From: Lentibacillus salicampi
GTDB lineage: Bacteria; Bacillota; Bacilli; Bacillales; Amphibacillaceae
Assembly: GCF_004565465.1 (NCBI RefSeq)
Contig: NZ_SRHY01000029.1
Span: 1 to 41,063, forward strand
Direction of reading: 5' to 3'
DNA length: 41,063 bases
The notes below the pieces were generated by a model, which was not told the DNA's origin, did no database searches, and saw only the letters and a list, made by a program, of their open reading frames with translations. Positions 33,824-41,063 of this stretch are shown here, one piece after another; position 1 is the stretch's first letter, and each line of letters begins with the position of its first letter. A program made the position numbers and the translations under genes.

Positions 33824-35362
33824 TTACAGTATCATCCCTTTCTGCACTTTATTCCCACGAGTTCGCCGCATTGTCACAGCTTCCCAGATACTTTCATTGG
33901 TTATGGCTTCATCACCGCTTAGATCCGAAATCGTCCGTGCCAGGCGCAAAATTTTCATTTGTACGCGCGTACTCCAGTTATGTTTACTGGCCCATTGCTG
34001 CATCATTTTCTGCTGGTCTTCCGTTAGCTCACTATTTCCCAAAATTGTTTCATTTGGTGCGCTTGCATTAAGTATTTCGTCACCATAACGCTCATATTGC
34101 CTTTTACGTGCGGCAGCTACACGGGCACGGATCGATGTGGATGTTTCATTATGCTCGGTGGTCTCTTTGTCCAAAGCTACTGTGTCAAGCTTCAGCAAAA
34201 TATCCATACGATCCTGAATAGGACCAGACACCCGGTTATTATAAGCGGTTATTTGTTTGGCTGTACACGTACAATAATAATGCCTCGATCCTAAAAAGCC
34301 GCATGGGCATGGATTCATGGCTCCCAACAACAGAAATTGCGACGGGTAAGTGACCGTTGAGGCTGCCCGGCTAATGGTTACTTTCCCTGTTTCAACTGGC
34401 TGTCTAAGCATGTCCAGTGTGCGTTTGGGAAACTCGGCCATTTCATCAAGAAACGACACACCGCGGTGTGCCAGGGATACCTCTCCAGGTTTTGGATTTG
34501 CCCCTCCACCAATAAGCGAAACAGCCGATGCGGAATGGTGCGGATCCCGAAATGGCGGAATTTGATAATTTTCATTCGTCATACCAGCCAGCTGATAAAT
34601 GCTCATAACATCAAATTGACTCGTTTCACTCAAGAGAGGCAGAATCGAAGAAAACGTTTCCGCCAGTAGGCTCTTCCCACACCCGGGAGGACCTGTCATT
34701 AATACATTATGACCTCCAGCAGCAGCAATCTCCAACGCCCTTTTCGCTTGCTTGTGACCAAGTATATGCTGAAAGTCCTTGTCATAGGTCACTGGCTTAG
34801 GACTGGTTGTTTCAGTGGAGGGCATAGAAGTTAGCGCAAACGACGAAAGCTGACCAGAAAAAGAGGCAACGACGTCATGAAGTGTTTCAACAAAACAAAA
34901 CTCCATACCATCTATTTGAGGGAACGGAGTATCCTGCATTGGTGGTAAATACAATAGCTTGATTCCTTCTTTCTTGGCAGCAACGATTGCTGGAAGCATC
35001 CCATCAACGGGTTTAATCGTACCATCCAGCGATAAAACACCCAAAAAAGCAGCATCATCCGGAATGGCGTCCTTAATATCCCCCGCTTCTTTCATAATCC
35101 CAATCGCCATCGCCAAATCGAATATAGGACTATTTTTCTTTTGCTCAGCAGGAGACAGATTAATGACAATTTTTTTATCCGGAACCTCACAGTCATTCGC
35201 ATACAAAGCCGCCATCACACGATCCTTTGATTCTTTAACCGAAGCATCCGGCAAACCAACAATATGAACCCCTTCCACCCCAGGCAAAAGCTGCACCTCC
35301 ACATCAACCCGATACCCTTCAATCCCTTTCAGGCCAATACTCGACACAATTATAGCCATCAT
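33824..35362 (-). CDS. yifB: YifB/ComM-type Mg-chelatase-like AAA ATPase
   Basis: 512 residues. A Lon-protease-like N-terminal domain (about 20-140) precedes the Mg-chelatase AAA domain with Walker A GPPGCGKSLLAETF. A MNPCPCGFLGSRHYYCTCT cysteine stretch and a C-terminal helical domain follow. The Haemophilus/Vibrio homologue ComM is a hexameric helicase that promotes branch migration during integration of transforming DNA; YifB of Firmicutes probably has a similar role. The ATG is preceded by AAAGG at a normal spacing; a GTG six bases earlier is less likely. An ordinary core gene among accessory sequence. Confidence 0.92.
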   Translation of the reverse strand: MMAIIVSSIGLKGIEGYRVDVEVQLLPGVEGVHIVGLPDASVKESKDRVMAALYANDCEVPDKKIVINLSPAEQKKNSPIFDLAMAIGIMKEAGDIKDAIPDDAAFLGVLSLDGTIKPVDGMLPAIVAAKKEGIKLLYLPPMQDTPFPQIDGMEFCFVETLHDVVASFSGQLSSFALTSMPSTETTSPKPVTYDKDFQHILGHKQAKRALEIAAAGGHNVLMTGPPGCGKSLLAETFSSILPLLSETSQFDVMSIYQLAGMTNENYQIPPFRDPHHSASAVSLIGGGANPKPGEVSLAHRGVSFLDEMAEFPKRTLDMLRQPVETGKVTISRAASTVTYPSQFLLLGAMNPCPCGFLGSRHYYCTCTAKQITAYNNRVSGPIQDRMDILLKLDTVALDKETTEHNETSTSIRARVAAARKRQYERYGDEILNASAPNETILGNSELTEDQQKMMQQWASKHNWSTRVQMKILRLARTISDLSGDEAITNESIWEAVTMRRTRGNKVQKGMIL

Positions 35363-35665
35363 TTTCACACCTTTTCGTCAGTTATTGATTAGGTATAAGA
35401 TAAGCTATATTCTATCAAAAGTCAAGAACACGCGTTCGAAATCAAAATCACTAAAACTGCCTGTTAAGGGCCTAAAACGGTGAAAAATTCTATTTTGTCA
35501 AAATGCCACAAAGGTAATATTCAAAAATAACAAAAACGAGAAGGTGAAAATGCCAATTTACACTAAAAGTTAAATTTCTTTCATTCACGGAAAAAACCCG
35601 CCGATTCTCATAAAATTTTATTCGACATATTTTGACAAATTCCGGGAAGTGACAGGCACCGATAC
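35363..35665. other. Gene-poor stretch ending in a REP-like repeat
   Basis: No gene. It holds several AT-rich stretches and at 35621-35660 a copy of the TTCGACA, CCGGGAAGTGACA repeat described for 36051-36143. Confidence 0.5.
35621..35660. repeat. REP-like repeat, copy 1
   Basis: TTCGACATATTTTGAC, then AATTCCGGGAAGTGACA and GGCACC. It abuts the cut-off end of the DUF4411 gene, 5 bases from its stop. Confidence 0.55.
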
Positions 35666-35959
35666 TTAATAATACAAATGATTTATTATATTGACGTATT
35701 CCTGAACGATTTCTTCTTTGTTAGTTGATATTATCTGGCCCTGAAAGTTATTCTCATACCATAACTGTATATCATCTTTTTCACTTTCTCTGGTTCTTGG
35801 ACAAACTTCTTTTTTAACCTTATAAATGGTCTTTATATAGCCGTTTTGGGCAATATTATTAATCTTCTCCCAATAGCTTGGTGCAACTGAAAATCGATAA
35901 TAATTTTTACTCGGAGTAAGAAAGGCATTGGCATCTATTAAAAATATATTATCTTTCAA
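35666..35959 (-). pseudogene. DUF4411/PIN-like protein, C-terminally shortened
   Basis: 97 residues starting at TTG: IFLIDANAFLTPSKNYYRF and VAPSYWEKI resemble DUF4411 proteins, a PIN-nuclease-like group where the first aspartate (Asp9 in IDAN) is a metal ligand. Full members have about 150-160 residues, and the second acidic cluster should follow. Here the protein ends five bases from a REP-like repeat, so it is probably truncated. Family known to act as the toxin of a toxin-antitoxin pair. Confidence 0.6.
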
Positions 35960-36012
35960 TTTTTCATCTCGTTAATCAACTCAGCAAAGGCTTTCTCATT
36001 ACTGTCGTAGCG
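35955..36012 (-). pseudogene. C-terminal remnant of the DUF4411 partner gene
   Basis: Reads RYDSNEKAFAELINEMKN and a stop that overlaps the TTG of the DUF4411 gene, as partner genes do. In related loci this partner is an XRE/ImmA-type (metallopeptidase) protein; this is known of such loci, not seen here. Everything upstream is missing, replaced by REP-like sequence. Confidence 0.4.
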
Positions 36013-36050
36013 GTCAAGTTCACGTCATCATGTGTGACTGGCCAAACGCA

Positions 36051-36143
36051 ATTCGACAAAATCCGGGAAGTGACAATAGTCACTCGAACTCTCTCGAACT
36101 CTTAACTCTTCGACACAATTCGGGGCGTCACTGTGACTCGAAC
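36051..36143. repeat. REP-like repeats, copies 2 and 3
   Basis: ATTCGACAAAATCCGG, then AAGTGACAATAGTCACT (36051-36090), and CTTCGACACAATTCGG, then GCGTCACTGTGACT (36108-36143). Both contain a short palindrome (AGTGACAATAGTCACT and GTCACTGTGAC). They lie between the DUF4411 remnant and the broken sigma gene. Confidence 0.55.
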
Positions 36144-36159
36144 TGAGGCATGTCCAGAA

Positions 36160-36600
36160 TAATGCGGTCATGCACCCATTTCCATTGATTATCAGTCAGT
36201 TGGGATTTTAAATTTTCCAAAGGCTGGGATATTGCATTGGGAGGTGATATTCATCGACCAGGGGGTTTGGTCGTCTCACTCTGTGACGATAATAGCCGCC
36301 AGTCGCCAGTGAGTTGGGTTTTTTAGTTCTTGAATGGCTTTCTCCAGGGTCTCATTCTGCCGGGTATCTCCTGCGAATTGTGTCAATCATGCGGTTGCGG
36401 GTCATGTCGTTGAAGTATGTTGCCATGGGGTCCCCCTTGCCTTGGTCCGGCTGGTAGGATTCATAGGCCTGCCACATTGCGACTAAGCCTTCCTGAAAAA
36501 ATGCCTGATGCGGATTGGGGATGTTCAGCTTGTGGATGTGATAATTGTTCCGCAGCTTGTTTTGCTCTGAAATTTCCTCGAACGTTATTCGATTGTCCAT
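36160..36600 (-). pseudogene. Sigma-70-like factor, broken copy
   Basis: Starts at the ATG 36600, preceded by AAGGAG: MDNRITFEEISEQNKLRNN, then ATYFNDMTRNRMIDTIR (region 2). The frame ends at 36352, but other frames continue with RQNETLEKAIQELKN and finally LTDNQWKWVHDRIILDMP, matching the linker and start of region 4 of the intact copy. The HTH is missing and REP-like sequence follows. Several lesions. Confidence 0.65.
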
Positions 36601-36727
36601 GTGATGATCTCCTTGTATGGGTGTTAAAGGTAAGATAGGTTGAAAAGGTGTTTGTGGCCTTATTTGCGGGTAATGCACGCTTGGGGGAGCGGGCTTCAAG
36701 AAAGGTAAGTACGCCGGCGATACGGGG

Positions 36728-36970
36728 CTATTGATCGTCGCTCTGAACAACCTTTTTCATCTCATTAACGAAATAATCGGGAATATCCAGTACGGCTGCC
36801 ATTCGGTATAAATTCGTGATGGTTGTGTCACTTTCACCTCTTTCAATTCGGCCGAGGTGGTTGTTGCTGATGTTCAATTCTTCCGCTAATTCATGTATCT
36901 TGAGGTCATGCTGTTTTCTGTAATACCGCACTTGCTGGCCAAAATGCTTTAGAAGTTTTTTGTCGTCCAA
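36728..36970 (-). CDS. Small XRE-family regulator
   Basis: 80 residues from the TTG at 36970, six bases after GAAGGGGGA. Helix-turn-helix at about 9-65 (HFGQQVRYYRKQHDLKIHE, then NISNNHLGRIERGES). A near-palindrome, CACAACATATATGTGTT (37021-37037), lies 50 bases upstream and could be its operator. Probably a phage- or plasmid-type repressor. No target gene is obvious. Confidence 0.7.
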   Translation of the reverse strand: MDDKKLLKHFGQQVRYYRKQHDLKIHELAEELNISNNHLGRIERGESDTTITNLYRMAAVLDIPDYFVNEMKKVVQSDDQ

Positions 36971-37090
36971 GCCAATCCCCCTTCTCAAGAAATATTATCC
37001 TTGCAAAGGGGGAAAAGGTACACAACATATATGTGTTATTTTGAAGTTTTTTTCGTTTTTTATGAAATCGAGTCTGTTTTTAACGAAGTG

Positions 37091-37354
37091 TTATTCTCTT
37101 GCTTCTGCTGCTGATTGTTCTTCAGCTTCCAGTCTTGCTTGATGCAATAATTCAACATCAAATGCGCCGACTTCAATATCATCCTGCATTGACATAAAGT
37201 AATCCTTTATCTCAGAGTCCGGCATACTTTTGACATAACGCCATTTGTAATTCCTGGGTTCAGGGCAAAGCACAATCAGACCAATATCGTTTGCCAATTT
37301 CTCTGTGGCGATAAGTTTGTATTTCCCCTTTCGGTGCGGCATTTTCCACTTCAT
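37091..37354 (-). CDS. Hypothetical protein
   Basis: 87 residues, start ATG with GGGGTG upstream. Basic N-terminus (MKWKMPHRKGKYK), then LANDIGLIVLCPEPRNYKWRY and an acidic helical C-terminus ending EAEEQSAAEARE. No domain recognised. Reading frame and start look real. Oriented with the XRE gene 121 bases downstream. Confidence 0.5.
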   Translation of the reverse strand: MKWKMPHRKGKYKLIATEKLANDIGLIVLCPEPRNYKWRYVKSMPDSEIKDYFMSMQDDIEVGAFDVELLHQARLEAEEQSAAEARE

Positions 37355-37819
37355 TTCAGCACCCCACTATTTAGTAGATTATTATAAATATATCACAGAG
37401 ATTGATTTATGAGTAGTCTGAAATTTGAACAATTGCTCTTGCTTTTCAGGGTCTTTGTACAAACGATTCATTTAAAGACTGCTGAGTGATTTATATCTAC
37501 AAAAAATATTAGGGACCTTTTACAAGGCTGTGAGAGAACGGATAACCTCAAAATCAAAATGGTTGGAAAAGAGCTGCATCAACAAGTTGCTAAGCTTGTG
37601 AAATATTAAGGATCGAACGGATACCGGGAATTCTGCCATTTAAGCATGAACCCCCCACAACAAAGGCGGGGAGTTTATTTACATAGATTCCATATTTATG
37701 ATAGTGGATCCCTTATGTCATACGTGGACCAACTTCTTGTCATAGATGGGTCTGAAAATGGCAAAGGATGATCATGGCAATATTCAAAAGCCTTATGACC
37801 AAAAGTGCCAGGAAATATT
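37355..37819. other. Gene-poor stretch
   Basis: Contains only a short plus-strand reading (ACGGATACC, GGGAATTCTGCC region) reminiscent of mobile-element ends and a weak hairpin at 37649-37668 (CCCCCCAC against GGCGGGG) followed by T-rich sequence, perhaps a terminator. No supported gene. Confidence 0.4.
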
Positions 37820-38047
37820 CTATTGCACGCATTCATTCCTGACATCATCCGGACGAATCTTTTTCTCTTCCATTTCAATTAATGCGACAACTTCCATCAA
37901 AGCATGGACAGCATGTTTTTTGGTATATACCTCATCATCGATTAAATGGCAAGCGGTCTGGATGATTTTTCTTTTCATGTCGGTCAATAGCCATTTTGTT
38001 TGAAGTTCGTCCAAAATATCTTGTTTTATCGTTGCTTCCTTTTCCAC
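37820..38047 (-). CDS. Hypothetical helical protein
   Basis: 75 residues from a GTG with GGGGGAG seven bases before it. It is predicted all-helical (KQDILDELQTKWLLTDMKR, then AVHALMEVVALIEMEEKKI). Divergent to the XRE gene at 38176, sharing the palindrome-rich gap between them. No family recognised; it may be controlled by that regulator. Confidence 0.5.
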   Translation of the reverse strand: MEKEATIKQDILDELQTKWLLTDMKRKIIQTACHLIDDEVYTKKHAVHALMEVVALIEMEEKKIRPDDVRNECVQ

Positions 38048-38089
38048 GTAATCGCTCCCCCTTCAATATTTTTACGAAATTTAATATTC

Positions 38090-38142
38090 GTACTTATAAA
38101 CGTACAACTATTGGTTATATTATATAGTACGCTTATAAGTAC
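38090..38142. promoter_or_regulatory. Paired inverted operators between the divergent genes
   Basis: GTACTTATAAACGTAC (38090-38105) and GTACGCTTATAAGTAC (38127-38142) are inverted copies of one another with a single mismatch, 21 bases apart; each begins and ends GTAC. They flank a TATATT/TATAGT-like box. This is a typical operator arrangement for a Cro/CI-type repressor, here probably the XRE protein next to it. Confidence 0.65.
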
Positions 38143-38175
38143 AGTCAACCTTTATTATTGAAACGGGGAAGCAGA

Positions 38176-38397
38176 TTGGTTAAGGTAGAAATTCGTCTAA
38201 ATGAGTTACTCAGTCAATACGACTTAAGCATGCATCAATTGCATTTATTAACTGGAATCCGTCGGGCTACGCTTAGTGAATTGGCAAATGGAAAAAGGGA
38301 GCGAATCCAGTTTGAACATATTGAAAAGATTGCTAATGCGTTGGAAATCGATGATATTAATGAGATAGTTACATTGAAAGAGATAGGTGGGAATTAA
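38176..38397 (+). CDS. Small Cro/CI-type XRE regulator
   Basis: 73 residues from the TTG at 38176, six bases after GGGAAG. Nearly the whole protein is a helix-turn-helix: LNELLSQYDLSMHQLHLL, then GIRRATLSELANGKRERIQ and IEKIANALEID. Single-domain regulators of this kind often control a neighbouring plasmid or phage gene; the paired operators at 38090-38142 support autoregulation and control of the divergent gene. Confidence 0.75.
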   Translation: MVKVEIRLNELLSQYDLSMHQLHLLTGIRRATLSELANGKRERIQFEHIEKIANALEIDDINEIVTLKEIGGN

Positions 38398-38409
38398 AGC
38401 CCCTAGAAA

Positions 38410-38436
38410 CACACATTTAATCCTATGTGTCTTTAT
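38410..38436 (+). terminator. Weak intrinsic terminator after the XRE gene
   Basis: ACACACAT and ATGTGTCT form a short stem with an eight-base loop, followed by TTTATTTT. Only six to seven pairs, so strength is uncertain. Confidence 0.4.
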
Positions 38437-38556
38437 TTTGACAAAAGGGTATATTATTCCCCCATCTGTATTATTAAACCAGCTTTATGAGAAAGTTTAA
38501 TTAAAGAAAACTTAGCAAAGTTTGTGAAGTGACAGACTGGGATTTATGAAACTAAC

Positions 38557-38946
38557 TCAATTAGTTAAGATCTTCTTAAATGAATCTAGGTATCCATAGA
38601 ATAAATCGTCATTAATAACGCTTTCGCTTTTCTTACTGTATACTTGGTTGTTTTTTATGTACAGTTCATCTTGATTTGTTTGTTGGTACTTTACAACTAT
38701 TACATTATCCTTAAAATTAGAAGTGAATGTTAATCTATTATTTTGTACTTTTACCGTAATAAGGTCTACATTTTGATTATAGTTTACTTTAAACTCATCA
38801 AGGTGGTCTTCAAAATTAGTTTCCACTTCTTCTTTAAAGTCAATATAAAACTTTTTAATAAAGCGCATTGCTTCTTGAAGTACATCGTCTTGTTGGTCAT
38901 AATTACTAATTGACCTTAAAAAATTTGCAAATTCTTTTTCATTCAT
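38557..38946 (-). CDS. Hypothetical protein downstream of the TIR genes
   Basis: 129 residues, start ATG after a GGGGG tract. An N-terminal helical part (EKEFANFLRSISNYDQQDD) and a strand-rich C-terminal half with repeated VKVQNNRLTFTSNF-like strands. No recognised domain. Lies 218 bases after the second TIR gene, in the same direction and of the same AT-rich composition, so it may belong to the same system. A GAAGTGACAGACT REP-like motif follows its stop. Confidence 0.5.
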   Translation of the reverse strand: MNEKEFANFLRSISNYDQQDDVLQEAMRFIKKFYIDFKEEVETNFEDHLDEFKVNYNQNVDLITVKVQNNRLTFTSNFKDNVIVVKYQQTNQDELYIKNNQVYSKKSESVINDDLFYGYLDSFKKILTN

Positions 38947-39164
38947 TGTACTAATACCCCCATAATGTTTTATTATAAATCAAAACCCTGGAATCTGTTC
39001 CATACGGAAAGTAATGCTGAATATGATTATTTGATTTTCACAGGTTTAAACCTCGCTAAAAACGATTAGGTCAATTATTTAAGGAAACACAAGACTAAAT
39101 CTCTCATAAAGATTCCGAATAACCTAAATGCATTATTTGGTACCTGTTAATGCTTATCTCTTGA

Positions 39165-40028
39165 TTATTTCCCCTTAACTCTCCTATTAAATTCCTTTAA
39201 ATTAAATTTTCCTTTCTGGTCAATTATTGAATTGTACCTAACTAAAAAACTACTTCTCTTCCCATATTGTTTTCTTAATTTTGAATATTTAATTGGAAAT
39301 CTATAAACCAGTTTACCATAAGCTTCACCTAATCCAAGTTCATACGGCATCCACCTAGAGTGATCGTAATGCCTACTTTGAACATAGAATATTGCAGAGG
39401 AGCTTTTTATTTTCTTTATAATCATATTACTGATAAAATTATCAGTTGGGACTTCAAATTCATGATTATCTATAACTTTTTTATAAATGACCTCTAGATT
39501 TTTGATAGGTACCATTTCGTATAATAGACCTAATATTTTTTTAACTGTTCTTGGAAAATTCATTTGTTTGTTATCAAGCCAATCAACATGGGCGGTTAAT
39601 TTATTTTGTTGTAATAATAACTTTATACCCAAAACTTCTCGAGCATCCCAACTAGAATGGGATAAGAAAATATCACTTTTAGGATTTTCACTATTAATAA
39701 AAGGATAAATCCTAAGCAAATTAATAGATAAATATAAATTAACCACACTTAGAGAAATGAGGTCCACATCTATATTTTTGTTAACACCAATAATATCAAG
39801 TTCTTCAGATAGTTCAATTAAATCCTCGCTAGAAAAATCATTTTGAACCCAACTACTTCCTAGATCATTTAAGCTATTAGATAAATTTATTAACTCAATT
39901 AAATACTCACTTACATGGTTGCTTCTACTACTAAGGCTCTCTTTATACGTATCTCTCAGAATGTTATATAAGTGAGTATTTAATATTTGATCAATAATAC
40001 TTTTTTCAATGGCCCTACTTTCTAACAA
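39165..40028 (-). CDS. TIR-domain protein with helical N-terminus
   Basis: 287 residues from a TTG preceded by AAAGGAAG. The first 115 residues are helical and unassigned. TIR domain at about 118-245: KSDIFLSHSSWDAREVLGI (strand A and helix), AHVDWLD (near the BB loop), then SSAIFYVQS and SRWMPYELGLGEAYGKLVY, where Glu230 lies in the place of the catalytic glutamate of NAD-cleaving TIR enzymes. The family cleaves NAD+ or makes cyclic ADP-ribose-type signals. No membrane segment. It follows the other TIR gene by 61 bases and probably acts with it. Confidence 0.78.
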   Translation of the reverse strand: MLESRAIEKSIIDQILNTHLYNILRDTYKESLSSRSNHVSEYLIELINLSNSLNDLGSSWVQNDFSSEDLIELSEELDIIGVNKNIDVDLISLSVVNLYLSINLLRIYPFINSENPKSDIFLSHSSWDAREVLGIKLLLQQNKLTAHVDWLDNKQMNFPRTVKKILGLLYEMVPIKNLEVIYKKVIDNHEFEVPTDNFISNMIIKKIKSSSAIFYVQSRHYDHSRWMPYELGLGEAYGKLVYRFPIKYSKLRKQYGKRSSFLVRYNSIIDQKGKFNLKEFNRRVKGK

Positions 40029-40089
40029 TTAAATCTTCCTTTTACAATGGTCTTAAGATGAACTTTGAAAGCTTGAAATGTACCTTTCG

Positions 40090-40626
40090 TTAACAGCTTC
40101 TATTATTCTTAAATCTATCTCTAGGATTATTAATTAAAGACTTCCTGTTTGTTCTAGCATCAAATGCGTCATCTATCCAATTAGATAAAGAATCCTTCCT
40201 TGAAGGATATTCTTTTACCCTTGCATAGCAGTCAGATTCGCCTTCATTCAACAAATTCAAGTTAAGGCGATTAGGATAACCGTTGTTATTATAACTAGGT
40301 AGCTTAATACCAAGCAAACCATTAGGTGTAACCGTTTCACCCTGCCTTAATGATGATTGTATTTCCCAATCAACATACTTTCTTGCCCAAGTGCACTTCC
40401 CTAATAGTACAATCGTTACTGTAGAGTCTTTTAAATATAATTCGCGAATCCGTCTCATAACATAATCTGTGTCGTCACTTTTAACTATGTCGTCCTCCAT
40501 ACTTAATCCAAGACCTCTTCTTATAAAAACATCCCGTTCATCGTCGAAAGTTTTTATGAATTGATCTACTTCTTCTTGATCCTCATGATGATACGATATA
40601 AATACCTTATGTCGAATTTTACCCAT
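40090..40626 (-). CDS. ThsB-like TIR (DUF1863) protein
   Basis: 178 residues; AAGGAG precedes the ATG by eight bases. HKVFISYHHEDQ at the N-terminus, then STVTIVLLGKCTW and RKYVDWEIQSSL are the hallmarks of the MTH538/DUF1863 TIR-like group that includes Thoeris ThsB. Glu88 (DWEI) is the likely catalytic residue. ThsB proteins sense phage and make a cyclic ADP-ribose isomer that activates the effector ThsA. No ThsA-like SIR2, membrane or Macro protein is visible here; it may be off the right edge or replaced by the second TIR protein. Confidence 0.8.
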   Translation of the reverse strand: MGKIRHKVFISYHHEDQEEVDQFIKTFDDERDVFIRRGLGLSMEDDIVKSDDTDYVMRRIRELYLKDSTVTIVLLGKCTWARKYVDWEIQSSLRQGETVTPNGLLGIKLPSYNNNGYPNRLNLNLLNEGESDCYARVKEYPSRKDSLSNWIDDAFDARTNRKSLINNPRDRFKNNRSC

Positions 40627-40639
40627 ATTAACATCTCCT

Positions 40640-40939
40640 TTATTTATTTTCTTTGATTATTTTTAAACCTTTCAAAACCAACGAGATAATTTCTGGTATA
40701 TTAGTTGATGTAAAAAGAATATTATTTTCTTCATCTGAAAGACCATTGTTTAAACCAGTAATCCCTTTTGCATTTAAAAGATCTAAAATTTCTTTGTAAT
40801 CAATCTTAGGATCTTCTGTATTATTATATAAATCGTACATTTCTTTGTACTGGTTATTTTTGCACTGATAATCAGAAGAAAACTCTTCAGGCCTGCCACC
40901 GTTCAATGCGTCAATAATACTTTTTGCACAACCTCCTGT
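40640..40939 (-). pseudogene. Protein of unknown family, cut by an IS-like end
   Basis: The frame reads GGCAKSIIDALNGGRPEEF and runs to KIIKENK; its only possible start (TTG at 40948) lies within the IS-like terminus beginning at 40940, without a ribosome binding site. So the N-terminus is lost. It ends 13 bases before the first TIR gene and shares its AT-rich composition, so it was probably the first gene of that operon. No domain recognised. Confidence 0.55.
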
Positions 40940-41063
40940 GTTTGGCAAGTGAAAAGTACATAAGTTGGCAATACTTTTTTACATAACCTTGCCAGCCAGT
41001 TTATCCCTGCGATTGCGAATGAATTTCTTATTAATTTTTCAAGGTACAAACGGAATTCGTCAT
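40940..41063 (+). mobile_element. IS-like terminus, copy B, running off the window
   Basis: Starts GTTTGGCAAG and repeats the block order of copy A (AAAAGTACATAA, then TTGGCAAT and ACATAACCTTGCCAGCC), continuing for about 90 alignable bases inward. The body must lie beyond the right edge. It cuts the upstream gene of the TIR cluster. IS21-like by its multiple terminal blocks, but unproven. Confidence 0.5.

Noticed and set aside
37696..37878. 60-residue minus-strand frame
   Set aside because: No ribosome binding site or motif; overlaps the end of the better supported 37820-38047 gene.
38557..40948. Calling the TIR locus a standard Thoeris system
   Set aside because: No ThsA-type SIR2/SLOG, membrane or Macro effector is in view; only TIR proteins and two unknown genes are present.

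Overview
The window looks like accessory chromosome of a spore-former-type Firmicute, most likely a salt-adapted member of the Bacillaceae (Virgibacillus/Lentibacillus/Oceanobacillus-like). The reasons are strong AAGGAGG-type ribosome binding sites, TTG and GTG starts, CcpA (cre) boxes, SAM-I riboswitches with intrinsic terminators, three sodium:solute symporters, and a yifB gene followed by a Y1 transposase. This placement is inferred from gene style, not from a marker gene. No tRNA, rRNA or CRISPR array was seen.

Layout. 0-2 kb: a terminator-like hairpin, a broken XRE regulator and a decayed ISL3-type insertion sequence. 2-10.3 kb: a seven-gene minus-strand catabolic operon (class III aminotransferase, enolase-superfamily dehydratase, Gfo/Idh oxidoreductase, M20 hydrolase, SDR, UlaG-like metallo-hydrolase, Na+ symporter). 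It is read divergently from an IclR regulator, with a cre box between the promoters. 11.4-14.5 kb: a fumarylacetoacetase-family enzyme and a second symporter, with palindromic operators, a cre box and a long leader. 14.5-18.8 kb: a graveyard of IS630, ISLre2, phage-type DnaD and sigma-factor pieces.

18.8-26.2 kb: a compact minus-strand operon of OsmC, thiolase, acetoacetate-CoA ligase, thiolase-like protein, DUF35 protein, a 31-residue membrane peptide and a symporter. Most of its genes overlap start to stop. Its leader carries two complete SAM-I riboswitches in tandem, each with its own terminator, and a decayed third riboswitch lies just past its last gene. A SAM-controlled acetoacetate/acyl-CoA uptake and cleavage operon is unexpected and is the leading novel observation here.

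26.7-31.2 kb: a SucD-like remnant and an amino-acid ABC transporter with a sarcosine-oxidase-like flavoenzyme, read from a promoter whose spacer is a perfect palindrome beside an XRE regulator. 31.5-38.4 kb: a local family of sigma-70-like genes (one intact, the others broken) sharing a duplicated inverted-repeat region, yifB plus a REP-associated transposase, REP-like repeats, a truncated DUF4411/PIN gene and small XRE regulators. 38.5-41 kb: an AT-rich, apparently imported cluster with two different TIR-domain proteins, cut at its upstream end by an IS-like terminus. It resembles an immune (Thoeris-related) locus but has no ThsA in view.
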